From Lunularia cruciata (lineage: Eukaryota > Streptophyta > Marchantiopsida > Lunulariales > Lunulariaceae): a stretch of 64,000 nucleotides of DNA. Position 1 is the stretch's first letter. Each line of letters starts with the position of its first letter. Positions 23,283-35,920 of the stretch are shown piece after piece. The position numbers and the translations under genes were made by a program. Location of the stretch: NCBI GenBank assembly GCA_948567375.1, contig OX419757.1, positions 7,440,001 through 7,504,000 of the forward strand. The letters are read 5' to 3'. Under the pieces are notes generated by a model. It worked only from the letters and a program-made list of their open reading frames with translations. It had not been told where the DNA came from and searched no databases.

Positions 23283-25068
23283 TGTGACAACTTAATGTCA
23301 ACCAAATTATAGTATAGTCAATAAGAATAGTTTGTTCTCACAAGGATACTATTCAAAAATTACCTAGGAATGAAGCAAAATACATGCTTGTTACCAAACC
23401 TCAATTCATTATTATTTTCTATTTAATCTCTTGGGCAAGAACCGGTCCTAGAAGAAGGTACTATCACCTTCTATGGCTCACTATAGCAAAAAGAAAATCA
23501 TAAAATCACTTTCACTTTAAGATCTAGTCAGGATTGCTTCTGAAGTGATGGATATTCAACTCCCAAGGGCCACTCCATTTTGAAGACACAATGCTTAAAA
23601 AAGTGTTTTACTCTTCCTAGAAGGCATAGCTTGTAGGACTCAACTTCATCCTATTTCTTGCCTAAGCTTTTCAATTCTTTGGTATTGCGTGTGCAATGAG
23701 CTTCCTAGCCCACTTGTTGCACAAATTCACTCCTTTGCATCCTAATCATTCAATGCACACCTTGATTAGGCATAAGTACCTACTTGGTACTAATCATTGA
23801 AGACCTATTGTGAAATTCCTCACCTCTACTCTTGCTTAGACATTGAATAACATAAAAAATAAAGAACATAGAACTTGCAAAGAATTAGGAACACTCTTTA
23901 CTAGTGTGGTACCTACATTTTTTTTTGAGTTTCAAAGAAGAAGTGCATTGGTAAAGCTGAAGGAGGGCTAAACAGGGAAGAAACAAGAGTAATTGTGTGT
24001 TTGGAGAAACCCAAAGTTGACCTTGGGTCAAAGTCAGAAGGACTCGGCTTGGACAAAGGAAGTACAAAGACTATGATAGAGGACTTTGTATTGGGGAGCG
24101 CCCCCTAACCCAAAGATCTTGTACAACCATCCTTGGGTTCCACCAATCAAGAAAGGATGCAAGAAGAAAGTGACTACCTCGGGACCAAGATGTTCTTGAA
24201 AGTGACAAGAAACAAACTCATAAAATTGGTGAGTAACACAAAGAAGCAACTGAAGAATGACTGGTCAGCAAAGGACTATAAAATTGACATTTCAACGAGG
24301 AAGTGTTGCAACATCTAGATGCTATTTTGTCCCTATTCAGAGTTGACCCAAAGGAATGCAAACTATGAGTATGCAAGAGAAGTGGGTTAGAGTCTCGGGT
24401 TTGATCTTTCACAAGTAGAGAGGGAGGAAGCACACGATGGCCCCAAAAGCAAATAAGCAGAGTGCGGTGAGGGGTCTTGCAATGCATCAATTAGATGTAG
24501 TGGCAAGGATCAAAGTCTTGTCGGGACTTTGTATCACATTTTTGGCTTGGAACTAGAATTTGAGTTTTCCAAGGTTCATGGCAGAAATTGCCGCTAAAAA
24601 TTGCAAGGACGGGCCTAAGAGAGGAAATCTGACTCAATGGATTGAGTTGGATTGGAGATTACTCCCAAGGAGAGAAGTAGGAGAGGTAGGAGGTATCACC
24701 TTCTATCAAAAATATGATGCTTTGGAAGAAATTACCAAGGTGATGAATTCTTTTAATAGACCTTGCACCAAGAATGGGTACAAGGTGGATAGCTATAAGG
24801 ATCCAATGAAAGAGGGATCATCATTGCAATGATAGCTATGTTCAAGCAAGAGCAAAACACCTACATAACAATGTAGAAAGTAGTATTTTTCTACTAAATG
24901 TTTGCAGGAGAAGCGGTGGTCTAGGCAAAATGTTTTCACCAATGCATTGGGCAAATGATCATCGGTTGGAGAATGGATATGCAGCCCCACTATTTCATAC
25001 CCTTTGCAACTAATTTCTACTTTTGGCTGAATGTATTGAGCATGGAGGAGAGAGGAAAAATGTAGTCC

Positions 25069-25073
25069 CACTT
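25069..25073. repeat. 5-bp target-site duplication of copy A, left
   Basis: CACTT, identical to 28,902-28,906. Removing copy A and one CACTT restores the sequence ...CCCACTTTCATCC. The matching stretch of copy C, ...CACTTTCATCC, is uninterrupted. Confidence 0.85.
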
Positions 25074-28000
25074 TGTGACAACCCGACAAATATCACTTTT
25101 GCGGTAATCAGGTAAGTAAAGTTCCTTCCCATAGAGATATGAGTTAGAATTGGTCAAACACAAAGTAAAACATTAAAAAGCATAGTTTGTCTTGAATTCT
25201 CCTTTTACCTCTTGGATAGAAACCACATCCAGAAGAGAGTAACAAGCATTGATCATAATCTCGTCACCACAATTTTTCACTCACTAATCACAATACTTCA
25301 AATATGTCCAAAACAATCTTGATTGTGATGATTCAATCCATCCCAAAAATAGCTACTTCACTATAAGGCAACTTTGCCTCAAAATTGTGTTCCACCCTTC
25401 CACTAAAAGCACAACTTCCTTGATCAAAATTGCTTTACATCAACTCAATGCTACACTCACAAATGCAAAATACTACCAACATTACAATTCCTCTTAGATC
25501 TATCAAGGCATTGCTTTGATTGCATTTCACTCAGGATCAAACACACAAAATGAAGATCAAGGCTATGGAATCCAACATCCAACAAACACATTGACTTGCA
25601 CTTCAAAATTCTCTCAACATTCACAAACACACAATACTCCAAATTAAGCTCAAGTGACAAGCATTGCTTCACAACACTTCACTTTATCTATTCTCAAGAT
25701 TATGAGCACTAAACAACAATTTATTGCAAAGGCCTCATTTAAATAGGCTGAGTTCTTGATAGTTATCTAACTTCCTAAACTACTTCGTAAAAACTGTACC
25801 AACTTGTAGATCCGTAATGACAATTCACTTCTTCATATCTGCCTCCTCCTATCTCAAAATTGATCCTAATCCGATCCGATGTCTACCTTGATGTTGGCTT
25901 CTAAACCTAAAGTAACTTTCTGCACTTCTCTACCTTTGGGTTTATCTTCAACTACTACTAAATCTTCTACCAATTCTACTACTTCTTCACTCCAAACTAC
26001 AATTAAGGTCATGGGTACACTATTGACATCATTATCTGGTGACTCATTCTTGTCTACTGTCTCATGTAACTCATCTGAAGACACTTGCAATCCTACTTCT
26101 CTTAATTTGGACTTCATCTCTTACTTCATTGAACTACGAAGTCTATCTAGTTTAGGATGTACTAAGTCCAACCTGAGACACACATTATCTCCTACTTCTA
26201 ATATCTTCCTATCTACTCAATCTCTCAAGCAAATCAACAACTTGTTCAATTCAATGTCTTGCGCTTGCTTCCTTCTCGTTTCTTGCACTACATGTAGTCT
26301 TGCTACCTCCAACTAAACTTCAGACATCATCTTAAGTATTGCCTTCACTCTTACAATGACATCTTTGATTGCCTCCTGCTTTGGTGTCTGCAACTTCTCT
26401 CTTTGCTAATAACATTTCACAATACATCTTCACCTCATCTTCCAACTTGGCCTTCAGTGCTTCTTTCTCCTTCACACTCTATTGGAGCTATCCTTCCATT
26501 CCTCTAACTAACTTGCGCAATTGTCTTCTTCTCTATCTTACATGGCCACCTCCCGTTGCCAAGCCTGATCTTTCTTTGCTACACTTGCCTTCAAACTCTC
26601 TAACTCTTGTCCCATGACATCAACCATTGCCTTCAAATGCATAACTTCTACTTGCATATCGCACACTTCTGCCCTCAAGGCCTCAATCTTCACCAACTAC
26701 TCCTTCTGATCTTCTTCTTGCTTTGCCATGGCTTTGCCTCTCTTCACGAAGTCTTTCATTAGACTCTCAATTTCCTTCCTCCTCAGCTCTATGTCAGTCC
26801 AAAGCTTTACTAACTCATGCTCTCCCCAACTTAGCTTTCTTCTCAACTCCAAATTTTCATCACTCATATACTGCACTATTGCCAATTCATCTTTTACTCC
26901 TGAGTGATCCCTCTTCAATTCTTCTCTCTTCTTCTATAATTGTACCAGCAAGGGACAAACTACCCATGACATGTAGTCTACCCTATCAAAGACTCTTGAG
27001 CTCTTAGGTGGCTTTGGCTCTTCTCTTCTCACTTCTTCTATTGGAGCTTTACTCCAAAGTCTTAATCTCCTAACTCTCAGAGGTACTTCATCTGAGCTTT
27101 CTCCCTCTTCTCCTACCGCACTTACATTGCTCACTTCTGCCCCTGCAATAGTAACACTCCTCTTCTACCCCGCTAAACTTCCACCTTTGGCTCAGCCTCT
27201 AGAGTTTCTCCTATCTCCGTGGTGGGTAATTCATGATACATGTTTTCTCCTCCTTCCATTTGATCAATCATTGCATGGAACTCCAGTTCTTCTTTATCAA
27301 CATTTTTGTCTCCTTGTTGTTGAACTTCCAACTCCCCTTCACTTCCAGTGCTCAACTCTTCACTTCACAACATCAACTCTGGTTCTTCTTCTTCTCCCAA
27401 GTCTTTTGTTTTGTACTCGGCTTTGCCTTTTGACTCTTTTGCTCCCAACAACTCATCAAGCACTACAACTTCCTTCCTTGGGTTCACCTTCCTCACCTTC
27501 TTTGGCTTAATCAGCAACAAACTCTCCTTTGGATGACTTTGCTTCCTTGTCTTTGGGATGGTTATTGCTACTCTTAGATATTGCCTTGTGCACAGATAGT
27601 GATCATCACTACTTTGGATCTATTGGATATATTGCTATTCCTTGTCATTTGCAGTCTTTTGTAAGTTTGAATGAAAATGCGACACTATCTTTCTTCACTC
27701 AGACTCCATCAAATTCAATCTGAAGTGGAAATGGGCAACAAATGGTGAGGTGCATCTTGAGGTGAGGTTGCTTTCTCCAACACCACACCAGCTATTGCAT
27801 TCTTAGATGAAAGAACTTTGCCCAGTTTACTTGCGCACCTACAAACGTTTGGTGGAAGAAGACCACCTAATGCTTCATGATGTAAGTTGTGCAATTGGGC
27901 TTGAAGAGTGCCATCATTGCCCCAACAATGCTTTGCTTAATTGAATCTTGATAGATATCCACCTTGTATTTGTTCTTAGTGCGTGGCATCATAAAAGAAT

Positions 28001-28901
28001 GGCACATTTCATCCGTCTCCTCTGCATACTCTCCTTTCCTTAGAAATAATGCCCTTGTTTCCTCACTAGCTTCTCTTCCCAACACCAACCTCCAATCCAA
28101 CTTTGTCTATCAAGCCGGATTGCCTCTCTTTCCTTTATTCTCAGGTCCCTCCTCACAATCACTCAATACTACTTCTACCATGAACTCTAAAAAACTCAAA
28201 TTCAAATTCCATGCCAAAAAAGTGATCCAAAGTCTACTTAAGACTTTGATCCAAGCTATCATATCTAATCTTTGAATCACTGGATTTCTCACTGCAAGCG
28301 AAGGACTCTTCTTCTTACTCTTCTTTGGCATTGTGTGATCTCTAGTGCGTAGTAATTGAAAAATAATTCTACCATCTCTTGGTCTCAAGATCCTAACTCA
28401 CTCAGACTTATTAAACATCAAACACTCGATTGGCTTCTCTACAGGCTCTCCTTTGGGTCGACTACTCAGTGGCTTAGGATACTTGTGGGACATTTCAAAA
28501 TATCTCTGACAAAGTTCCAATTTTATAGTTCCTTGTTGATCAGCCATTCCTCTATTGCTTGTCACTAGAACACACCTTTTCTGCATGACTTCCTCTTGGC
28601 GTTATCCAGGTGTAGTGGTTAGTGCCTTGTACACTATTTCTTTGCATGTACTTTCTTGATTCACCCCTCCAAAGGGAATTTGTTATGCTGTCTTTGCATC
28701 GGGTTGATCACCCTGAGACAAAATTCCTTTATACTTCAGGTTTCTCTTGGCCGGTTCTGATCCAAGTACTTTGCTTCTGACTCAAAGTCCTATTTCTTCT
28801 CCTTCCAATGCCATTTAGGTTCAATATGACTTTTTCTAGACACTTTTTCTTCATTATCAAACAGGAACTAAAAAAAGAAGAAGAAAAACATGGGTACCAC
28901 A
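25074..28901 (-). mobile_element. coiled-coil element copy A (minus strand, nested in B)
   Basis: 3,828 bp bounded by TGTGACAACCC and GGGTACCACA on the plus strand, with a perfect CACTT target duplication. Minus-strand coding runs from an N-terminal domain (28,388-28,110; WITFLAWNLNLSF), through VNWAKFFH near 27,830 and IAHFHFRLN-type sequence near 27,700, to an acidic and coiled-coil part (27,134-26,697), then a conserved C-terminus (26,117-25,866) ending VDIGSD and a stop. About 790 bp of non-coding sequence lies between that stop and the 3' end. Frames are broken several times. There is no second LTR, protease, RT or integrase. Confidence 0.8.
25866..26117 (-). pseudogene. conserved C-terminal domain of the coiled-coil element (copy A)
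   Basis: Open minus-strand frame of 83 codons ending GLEANIKVDIGSD. The same tail appears in copy C (33,247-32,987, ending VIDIGSE), in copy D (49,153-48,938, ending VDIVSE), and with damage in copy B. The shared pattern is: a Glu/Asp-rich segment (SPDNDVNSVPMT), then EEVVELVEDLVV, then DKPK, then VTLGLEA. Unknown function. Confidence 0.6.
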
Positions 28902-28906
28902 CACTT
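28902..28906. repeat. 5-bp target-site duplication of copy A, right
   Basis: CACTT immediately after the terminal GGGTACCACA of copy A; the coding sequence of copy B resumes here. Confidence 0.85.
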
Positions 28907-29738
28907 TCATCCTGATTTACAAAAAGAAGCTAATGAAGATCATGAAGCGGGTTCATGAAGGTGATGATTACTATCTAAAGAGCAGAAAGGAGAAGAGAGT
29001 GGCAATGGATATCCCCATGCCCAAGAAGAGAAGTAGACCTGAAGAACAAATTATGCCGATTCAGCCTCAAACACTATAAAAACTTAATCCAAAGCCCACA
29101 CCGGTAGATGTGAAGGAATCTACTTTAAAGGAGGAATCAGAGGGAGAAACTGAGAGTCAAAGGGAGAAGCCTTAGGAGAAGAAGAAGAATTTACACTGTA
29201 GAGTGAAGAGTCGAGTAGTGGCAATGAAGGAGAGACTGAAGTTCAGCAATCAGGAGGAAGGATTGTTGAAGAAGATAAGTCAAGTTTGGAATTGCCAACA
29301 GCCGAGCACAAGTATGAGAAAGAAGAAGAGGGTGCTTTGGTATTCCCAAGGGTAGCCAATGGGAAGAGAAGTACTCAAGTATTTGTTGTCAGACTGAGAA
29401 AAGCTGCAGCCGAGGAGGAGAGTTTGGATGGAGAGACATTGAAGATACAAAGATTACGTCTTTAGGGTAAGGGACCTATCAAAGAACTACTTGCCAAAGG
29501 TAAAGATATTGAGGGAAAATATGATGGAGTTGAGTATCTGTCAAAGATTGCGTGTCCATTGTTGGTGTTTTTGCAGTAGAAGAAAGCAGAGATGAAGAGT
29601 TCTCATCCGGAAGTGAGGGATGAGTTAGCGATCATAGCAAAATGGAGTGAGGAGACCTTGGTGTTGAGAAGTAAATTAACTCAAGGAGAGAAGGAAGTCA
29701 AAGAACTTTAGGCAAAAGCAATTCTTCGGAGTAAAAGC

Positions 29739-30197
29739 TTGGAAGCCATGAAGGAGAAGTTGGTGAAGTGTAGTGATGAATTGAAGGAGAAGCTGGCATT
29801 GGTTGAGATAATGAAAAGAGAAATTGCTGATGCACAAGTGGAGGTTATACATTCAAAGGCAAGTGCAGTAGTGATGGAGCAAGAGTTGGAGAGTACGAGG
29901 AAGAGTGCTGCAAAGAAGAACCAAGACTGGCAACAAGAATTAATAAAGCATAGTCAAGAGGAAGAACAATTGCATGGATTGCTGAGAGGAGCTGAGGATC
30001 AACTAGTCATGTATAGACAAGAGAAGGAAGCGTTGAAGGCTGAGTTTGAGGACAAGTTGATGATGTATTGGAATGAGTTGGAGGAGGAGACAAGAGGAGG
30101 AGACAAGGAAGGAGAAGGTAGTTTTGAGTTGGATGTAGTAGGAGCAATGGTGAAGGAGTTAAAAGACATGCTCAGTATTGAGTTGAGATCAAAATGA
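29739..30197 (+). pseudogene. coiled-coil segment of copy B
   Basis: Longest intact frame of the element, 152 codons, almost all charged or heptad-like (Lys, Glu, Leu, Gln). The block EQELESTRKSAAKKNQDWQQ is nearly repeated in copy C as EHELDSLRKSAAGKDQAWQ, so the protein was conserved before both copies decayed. The upstream frame is open in the same sense but carries stops, so this is a fragment and not a separate gene. Confidence 0.6.
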
Positions 30198-31444
30198 AGG
30201 AAGCAAGAGTACATGAATTGAAGTTGCTTGTGTAGGAAACTTGCAAGAGGAAGGCAAAAGACATTAAATTGAAGAATCTTTTGATTCATCTGAGAGATCA
30301 AGTTGATAGGAAGATGATTGAGGTAGGAGATAATGAGTCTTAGATCAGATTTAGTAAGATCAGGTTTAGATAGGCTTCATAGTGAGATGAAGTTAGAGAA
30401 GAAGTCTGAAGTAGTAGAAGTAGGAGTGCAAGTGTCTTTGGATTAGTTGTCTGAGACATTAGAGAGGAGTGGGTCAGAAGATAATGATGTAGATAGATTA
30501 GATAAGAGTACAATTGTAGTTTGTAGTGAAGAGATTGTAGAAATAGAAGGTATAGGAGTAGTATTAAAGAGACCTGAAGAAGGGAAAATTCTTGAATGAA
30601 CATCAGTTTGGAAGCCAAAATTGAGGTTGACATTGGATCAAAGTAGTAACAATTTTGAGATTTGAAGAGGCAGATATGAAGAGGTGCATTTTCATTTTGG
30701 ATTTGCAAGTTGGTAGAGTTGTTAAGAAATGGTGTAGTTATTAGTAACTATCAAGGTGCTTTGCCTATTTAAAGGAAGCATTCATAGTGTAATATTGTTC
30801 AATATTCATAATTTTTGAAGATAGATAAAGCAAAGTGATATATCTCAGTGCTTGTTGTTTAAGCTTAATTCCAAGTATCAAGTTTGTGTTTGTGTTTTGT
30901 GAGTGTTTGGAGAAATTCAAAATGCAAGTCAGTAAGATTGTTGAATGTTGGATTCCACAATGCTGATCTTCATTTTGTATGTTTGATCATGAGTGAAGTG
31001 TAATTGAAGCAATGCCTTGACAGATCTAAGAGGAATTGTAGTGTTGATAGTATTCTACATTTGTGAGTGCAACGTGAGTTTCATCTAAAGCAATTTTGAT
31101 CAAGGAAGTTGTGCCTTTAGTGGAGAGGTGGAACGCAATTTTGAGATGAGATCATTTTGCAATGACATAGCTGTCTTTGGGAGAATTTGAATCATCACAA
31201 TCAAAGTTGGTTTGGAAAAATTGGATAATATTATGATTATGGAGTGTTAATTTGTGATGAGACTGTGATCAATGCTTGTTACTCTCTTTTGGGTATAGTT
31301 TCTACCTAAGAGATTAAAGACACAACCAAGAAGAACTACATTATTATTTTTTGCTTTGTATTTGACCATTTCTGACTTGTATCTATGTGGGAACAAACTT
31401 TACTTACTGATTACCGCAAAAGTGACACTTGTTGGGTTGTCACA

Positions 31445-32195
31445 CAAGTAATCAAAGCATGCATTACATAAAAGAACAAACACAAGTGCCAATGGCACTC
31501 AATCTTATCTACTAATCTAGCTCTAGGCCAAAGGGATCAAAATCCCATGTGAATTCTAAAAATCCTAATCTAAATTGTCCATCATTGGTTTTTACTATCT
31601 TAATCATATCTTATCCTTTTGCAAAATGATTAGGCTCCTACACCTCTCAAGAAAGTTGTCAAAGCCTCCTCACCTTTCTATCTTTAGTGTACAACCCCAA
31701 GTACCTATTACAAACCCAAGGAGCATTTCTCCACAATTATGTACAATTTGTAGTTTGGTACAATTCCAAGGGCACATCCTCAACTATATACAACTTTGAG
31801 TGCCACATAACTCCAAGGCCACTCCTCCTTATCTATGTACACAAAACTCCAAGTATAGAGATGATTGGCCTACTTGAAGTGCTTGACTATTGACTGGCCT
31901 ACTCAAAGTGCATGCCTTACAAAAGGACTTCTTCTTGGAGGAGTGCCTTACAATGAAACTATTGGAGGTGAAGGACTTTGTTCAACTCTTAGATATTTAA
32001 TTTGTTGGTTTGTTTATGCATGATACCTAGCTATATCTAGCAAAAAGATCTAGCACACTTCATTAAACTTTTTTTCTGAGTGCTCTTTCAAGTAGAAGGA
32101 CATGGTATTCATTTGTTTTTCTTCATAGGCTTAGCACTGTAAGCGCTAGACTTGCATCTTCAATTCATGGTGTTTGGTCTCAAGGTGCACACTAT
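31445..32195 (-). pseudogene. middle fragment of element E
   Basis: Sequence between copy B and copy C. On the minus strand its right end reads HLETKHHELKMQV, continuing the coiled coil found to the right of copy C. The rest is probably 3' non-coding sequence of element E. Confidence 0.4.
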
Positions 32196-35100
32196 TGTGA
32201 CAACCTGGCAAATACCACTTTTGCGGTAATCAGGTAAGTAAAGTTCATTCCCATAGAGATACGATTCAGAATTGGTCAAATATGAAGTCAAACAGTAACA
32301 AGTAGTTCTTCTTGGGTTCTTCTTTAAACTCTCAGGTAGAAATTACACCCAGAAGAGAACAAGCACTCATTCACAATCTTGCCACAACAATTTGTCACAT
32401 ATAATCACAACATAACAAATTCTGTCCAAACAAATCTTGATTGTGATGATTGAGATTCTCCCAAAGATGACACTTCATTGCAAAACAACTTCACCTAAGA
32501 GTTGTGTTCCACCCCTCTACTGAAGGCACAACTTCCTTGATTGAAATTGCTTCACATCAACTTTGCATTGCACTCACAAATGCATAATACTACCAACACT
32601 ACAATTCCTCTCAGATCCGTCAAGGCATTGCTCCAATTGCACTTCACTCACGATCAAACATACAGAATGAAGATCAAGGTTGTGGAATCCAACATCTAAC
32701 ACACTCTGATTTGCACTTCAAAACTCTCCACACACTCACAAATACACACACAAAGTTGACACTTGGAATTAAGCTCAAGCAATGAGCATTGAAATCAGCA
32801 CTTTGCTTATCTATCTTCAGAAATTGTGAATACTAAACAACATAAGACTGCAAATGCTCCCCTTTAAATAGTAAAGCAATTGATAGTTGCTAACAACTAT
32901 ACCGTTCTACAACAACTTTCCTAACTTGTAGATCTGAAATGAGAATGCACCTCTTCAATCTGCCTCTTCATATCTCAAAATTGTTTCTACTCCGATCCGA
33001 TGTCAATCACTTCATCGGCTTCCAAACCCGATGATCTTCCTATTACTTCTCCTTCTTTGGGTATATCTAATTCTACCAAGTCCTTCACTATTTCTACTAC
33101 TTCTTCACTAGGAACTATAATTGAGGTCATGGGTAACCTTTCTATCTCTTTATCTCTTGACCCACTCCTCTCTAATGTCTCAAATGACAAGTCCAAAGAT
33201 ACCTGAATTCTGACTTTTGCAACATTGGACTTCTTCTCTTCCTTCACACTACTCCTAACTCTTTCTAACTATAAATTTACTAAATCTAATCTAAGACTGA
33301 TGTTGTCTCCTACTTCTAGCATCTTTTTGTTGACTCGCTCCTTCAATCGGATTAGTAGAGTGTTCATATCAACATCCTTGGCTCTCCTCTTCAGAATTTC
33401 TTGCACAAGCAACTTTAACTCATGTTATCTTGCTTCTTCCAATCTTCCTTCCGCTTCAATGCACATCATAGCTCTCAATTCTCCTACAACCTCTCCTATT
33501 GATTCCGATGTATACCCTCAAGATTGCTTTGCCTTCAACTCCTCTCGGTACATCCTCAACTCGTCTTTGTACTCAGCAATAAGCATCTTCTTCTCCTCCG
33601 CATACTGGGAGCTCTACAACTCAGCACTTCATACTAACTCTCTCAACCTTTCTTCTTCTTGAGGTTGGGTTGCCAACTCCAGCTGCCACGCTTGATCCTT
33701 CCCGGCAGCACTCTTCCGCAAGCTGTCTAACTCATGCTCCATTATTGCTACCATTGCCTTCACATGGATGCTCTCAATGCACACTTCACTGACCTCTTCT
33801 TTCATCTTGGTCAGCAACATTGTCTGCTCCTTCAACTCTTCGGCTTGATGTTGCATTTCTCTCCCTCTTGACTCCAAAATCTCTTGCAACTTCTTGAAAC
33901 TCTTCTTCTTCAAGACTGCATCCTCCCAAAGCTCTTCAACTTCATTGTATCTTTGGGTTACTTGTTCTTGCAATCCCTTCACTTCAGCCAGCAGATACTT
34001 CACCACCTGCAACTCGTTCCTTACCTTCATTGCAGCTTGCAGAATTACCTTTTGTTGCTCTTTCAACAACTCCAACTATGGAGTTACAACCTGCACCAAA
34101 TACTGTATTCCTCCAATGGTCCCTTTGTCTTTGGCCACATCTTTGTACTTTGTTTCTTCCGCCAGCTTCTTATTCCAAAGTCTTGATCTTTGTACCTTCA
34201 GCAATATTGCTTCCAAGCTTCCTTCTTCCTTACCCGCTGAACTTGGGTCCATAGGGTACTCATTCTCTTCCATGACCAAGGCTACATAAGGATTAGCACT
34301 TCCTTCCATACCATCAATGATTGCATGAAAATCTTCATCTTGTGCTGCTTCAACCGATTGCTGAACTTCATCTTCACCTTCCGTCTCACTTCCTAATTCC
34401 CTACTTTGTAATGTGAGTTCCTCTTCTTCGGAGTCGTCTCCTCTAGACTCTGTCTCCCTTCAGACTCTATCTCCAAAGGTTCTTCCTTTACCACCGTCTT
34501 ACCCCGCATGGTGAGTCTTCATGTCTCTCTTTGGGCTGGAGGTAACATTGGGTCATTGGGTTGAGTCCTCTTCTTCTTCTTTGAGCTTATGACTTCTTCC
34601 ATCTCCCATTGTCCCATTTTGAAGAAATGGTCATCATTGGCTTGCAGGTATGCCATGTAGTGCTGTTCTTCTTCATCTGCTTCTTGTCTCAAAACCGGAT
34701 GAAAGTGTAACACCATGCGATGCTTCTCTTCCGCTGTCAACAAATTCAATCCAAAGTAGAAATGCGCTACAAATGGTGAAAAATAGCGCAAAGGCAAATT
34801 TTTTCTCTAATTAACAACCATCTGCCTTGTTTGCTGGTGGAAACTCTTTGCCCAATTCACCTTTTCTCCTAGAAACATCTAGTGGAAGAAGACTGGCTGC
34901 TGAATGTTCACATATGTTGTTCATTTGGGTTTGAATATCACCATTATTACTCCTATGATGCTTTGCTTAATTGGGTCCCGATAGGACTCCACCTTGTACC
35001 CATTAGTTGTTCACAGAGAGAAGAAAGAGTTGCAAATTTCCGTAGTCTCTTCTGCAGCCTCACACTTCCAATAGAAGGTGATCCCGTTGGCTCTCTTACT

Positions 35101-35920
35101 TCCCTTCCCAACACTTACCTCCAATCTGACTCAGTCCATCAAGCCGGATTTCCTCTCTTCTCCTTGACTTCAGGACCTTCCTCACAATTACTGGCAGCTA
35201 TCTTTGCCATGACTCTTGGGAAACTGAAATTCCAGTTCCACGCTAAAAAGGTTATACAAAGTCTATTCAAGACTTCAATCCTTGCTATGGCATCTAACCT
35301 CCAAATTGCAAAGCTCCTTACTGCAAGGGCGTTCTTGACCTTCTTCACCATGATTTGCTGTCTTGTTCTTTGGCACTGAAAGACTATTCCCTCTCTTGGA
35401 CCCAACACTCTAACCCCTTCTGGATTTCAGAAAATTTCACTCTCAATTGGCTTCTTGGCACACATCACTGCAGGACGACTACTCAGAGGAACAAGATATC
35501 TACTTGACATATTCAATTTTCCCTTGCGCAATTGCAATTTTATATTACTCCAAAGTATAGTCATTCTTCAGTCAATTTCAAAATCAACTCTCTCTTCTTC
35601 TGCGTGTTGATGTCTTGTCAATGTCAAGACATGCTTCTTCTACCTTTGCTGTTTTTTGCAGTGTACTTTCTTGCCACATAGAGAGGTTGTTAGCCTGTCT
35701 TTGTATCGGCCTTCGCTGCCCAATCCAAAGACGATCGTCTTTGGACTTGTGTCTTTGTAATCCCCTTCCGAGTACTTCCATTTTTTGACCCAAAGTTGAT
35801 TTTTTCAAGTTTACTCTGAAGACACTCCCGTCCATTCTTTTCTTTGTAATTTGGCTCTCTTACTCACTTCTTCCTCAAAACACCTCAAAACAAAATAAAA
35901 ATAAAAATGTGGGCACCACA
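32196..35920 (-). mobile_element. coiled-coil element copy C (minus strand, nested in E)
   Basis: 3,725 bp from TGTGACAACC to GGGCACCACA. The flanking 5-mers are ACTAT (left) and ACTAC (right), 4 of 5 matching. It has the best-preserved coding order. From 5' to 3' on the minus strand: N-terminal domain 35,408-35,139, VNWAKSFH near 34,860, LRYFSPFVAHFYFGLNLL and HFHPVLRQEA at 34,797-34,660, acidic region, 34,309-34,076, coiled coil 34,075-33,629 (148 codons), C-terminal domain 33,247-32,987. Only a few stops or shifts separate these, suggesting an original protein of roughly 800-850 residues. Pol is absent. Confidence 0.75.
33629..34075 (-). pseudogene. coiled-coil segment of copy C
   Basis: 148 codons of heptad-like Leu/Glu/Lys/Gln sequence without Pro, hence a long coiled coil. 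It is separated from the upstream frame (34,309-34,076) by a single stop codon in the same frame, so a near-intact protein is visible. Aligns with the coiled coil of copy B. Confidence 0.65.

Larger units (their letters stand above)
23905..31444 (+). mobile_element. coiled-coil element copy B (plus strand, interrupted by A)
   Basis: Begins TGTGGTACCTAC and ends GGGTTGTCACA; about 3.7 kb after removing copy A and its duplicated 5 bp. Plus-strand coding fragments include an N-terminal domain (24,560-24,830), WAKCFH near 24,925, NFYFWLN near 25,010, then beyond copy A HFHPDLQKEA, an acidic stretch, and a 152-residue open coiled coil at 29,739-30,197 (EQELESTRKSAAKKNQDWQQ). The C-terminal region near 30,420-30,650 matches A, C and D. 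No paired LTR, protease or RT. A target duplication is not clear here. Confidence 0.7.

Noticed and set aside
28600-28670. tRNA-like string (GTGTAGTGGTTAGTGCC) in copy A
   Set aside because: An A-box-like string is present, but the B box is poor (TTGATTCACCCC) and no cloverleaf can be drawn; it is not called as a tRNA gene.
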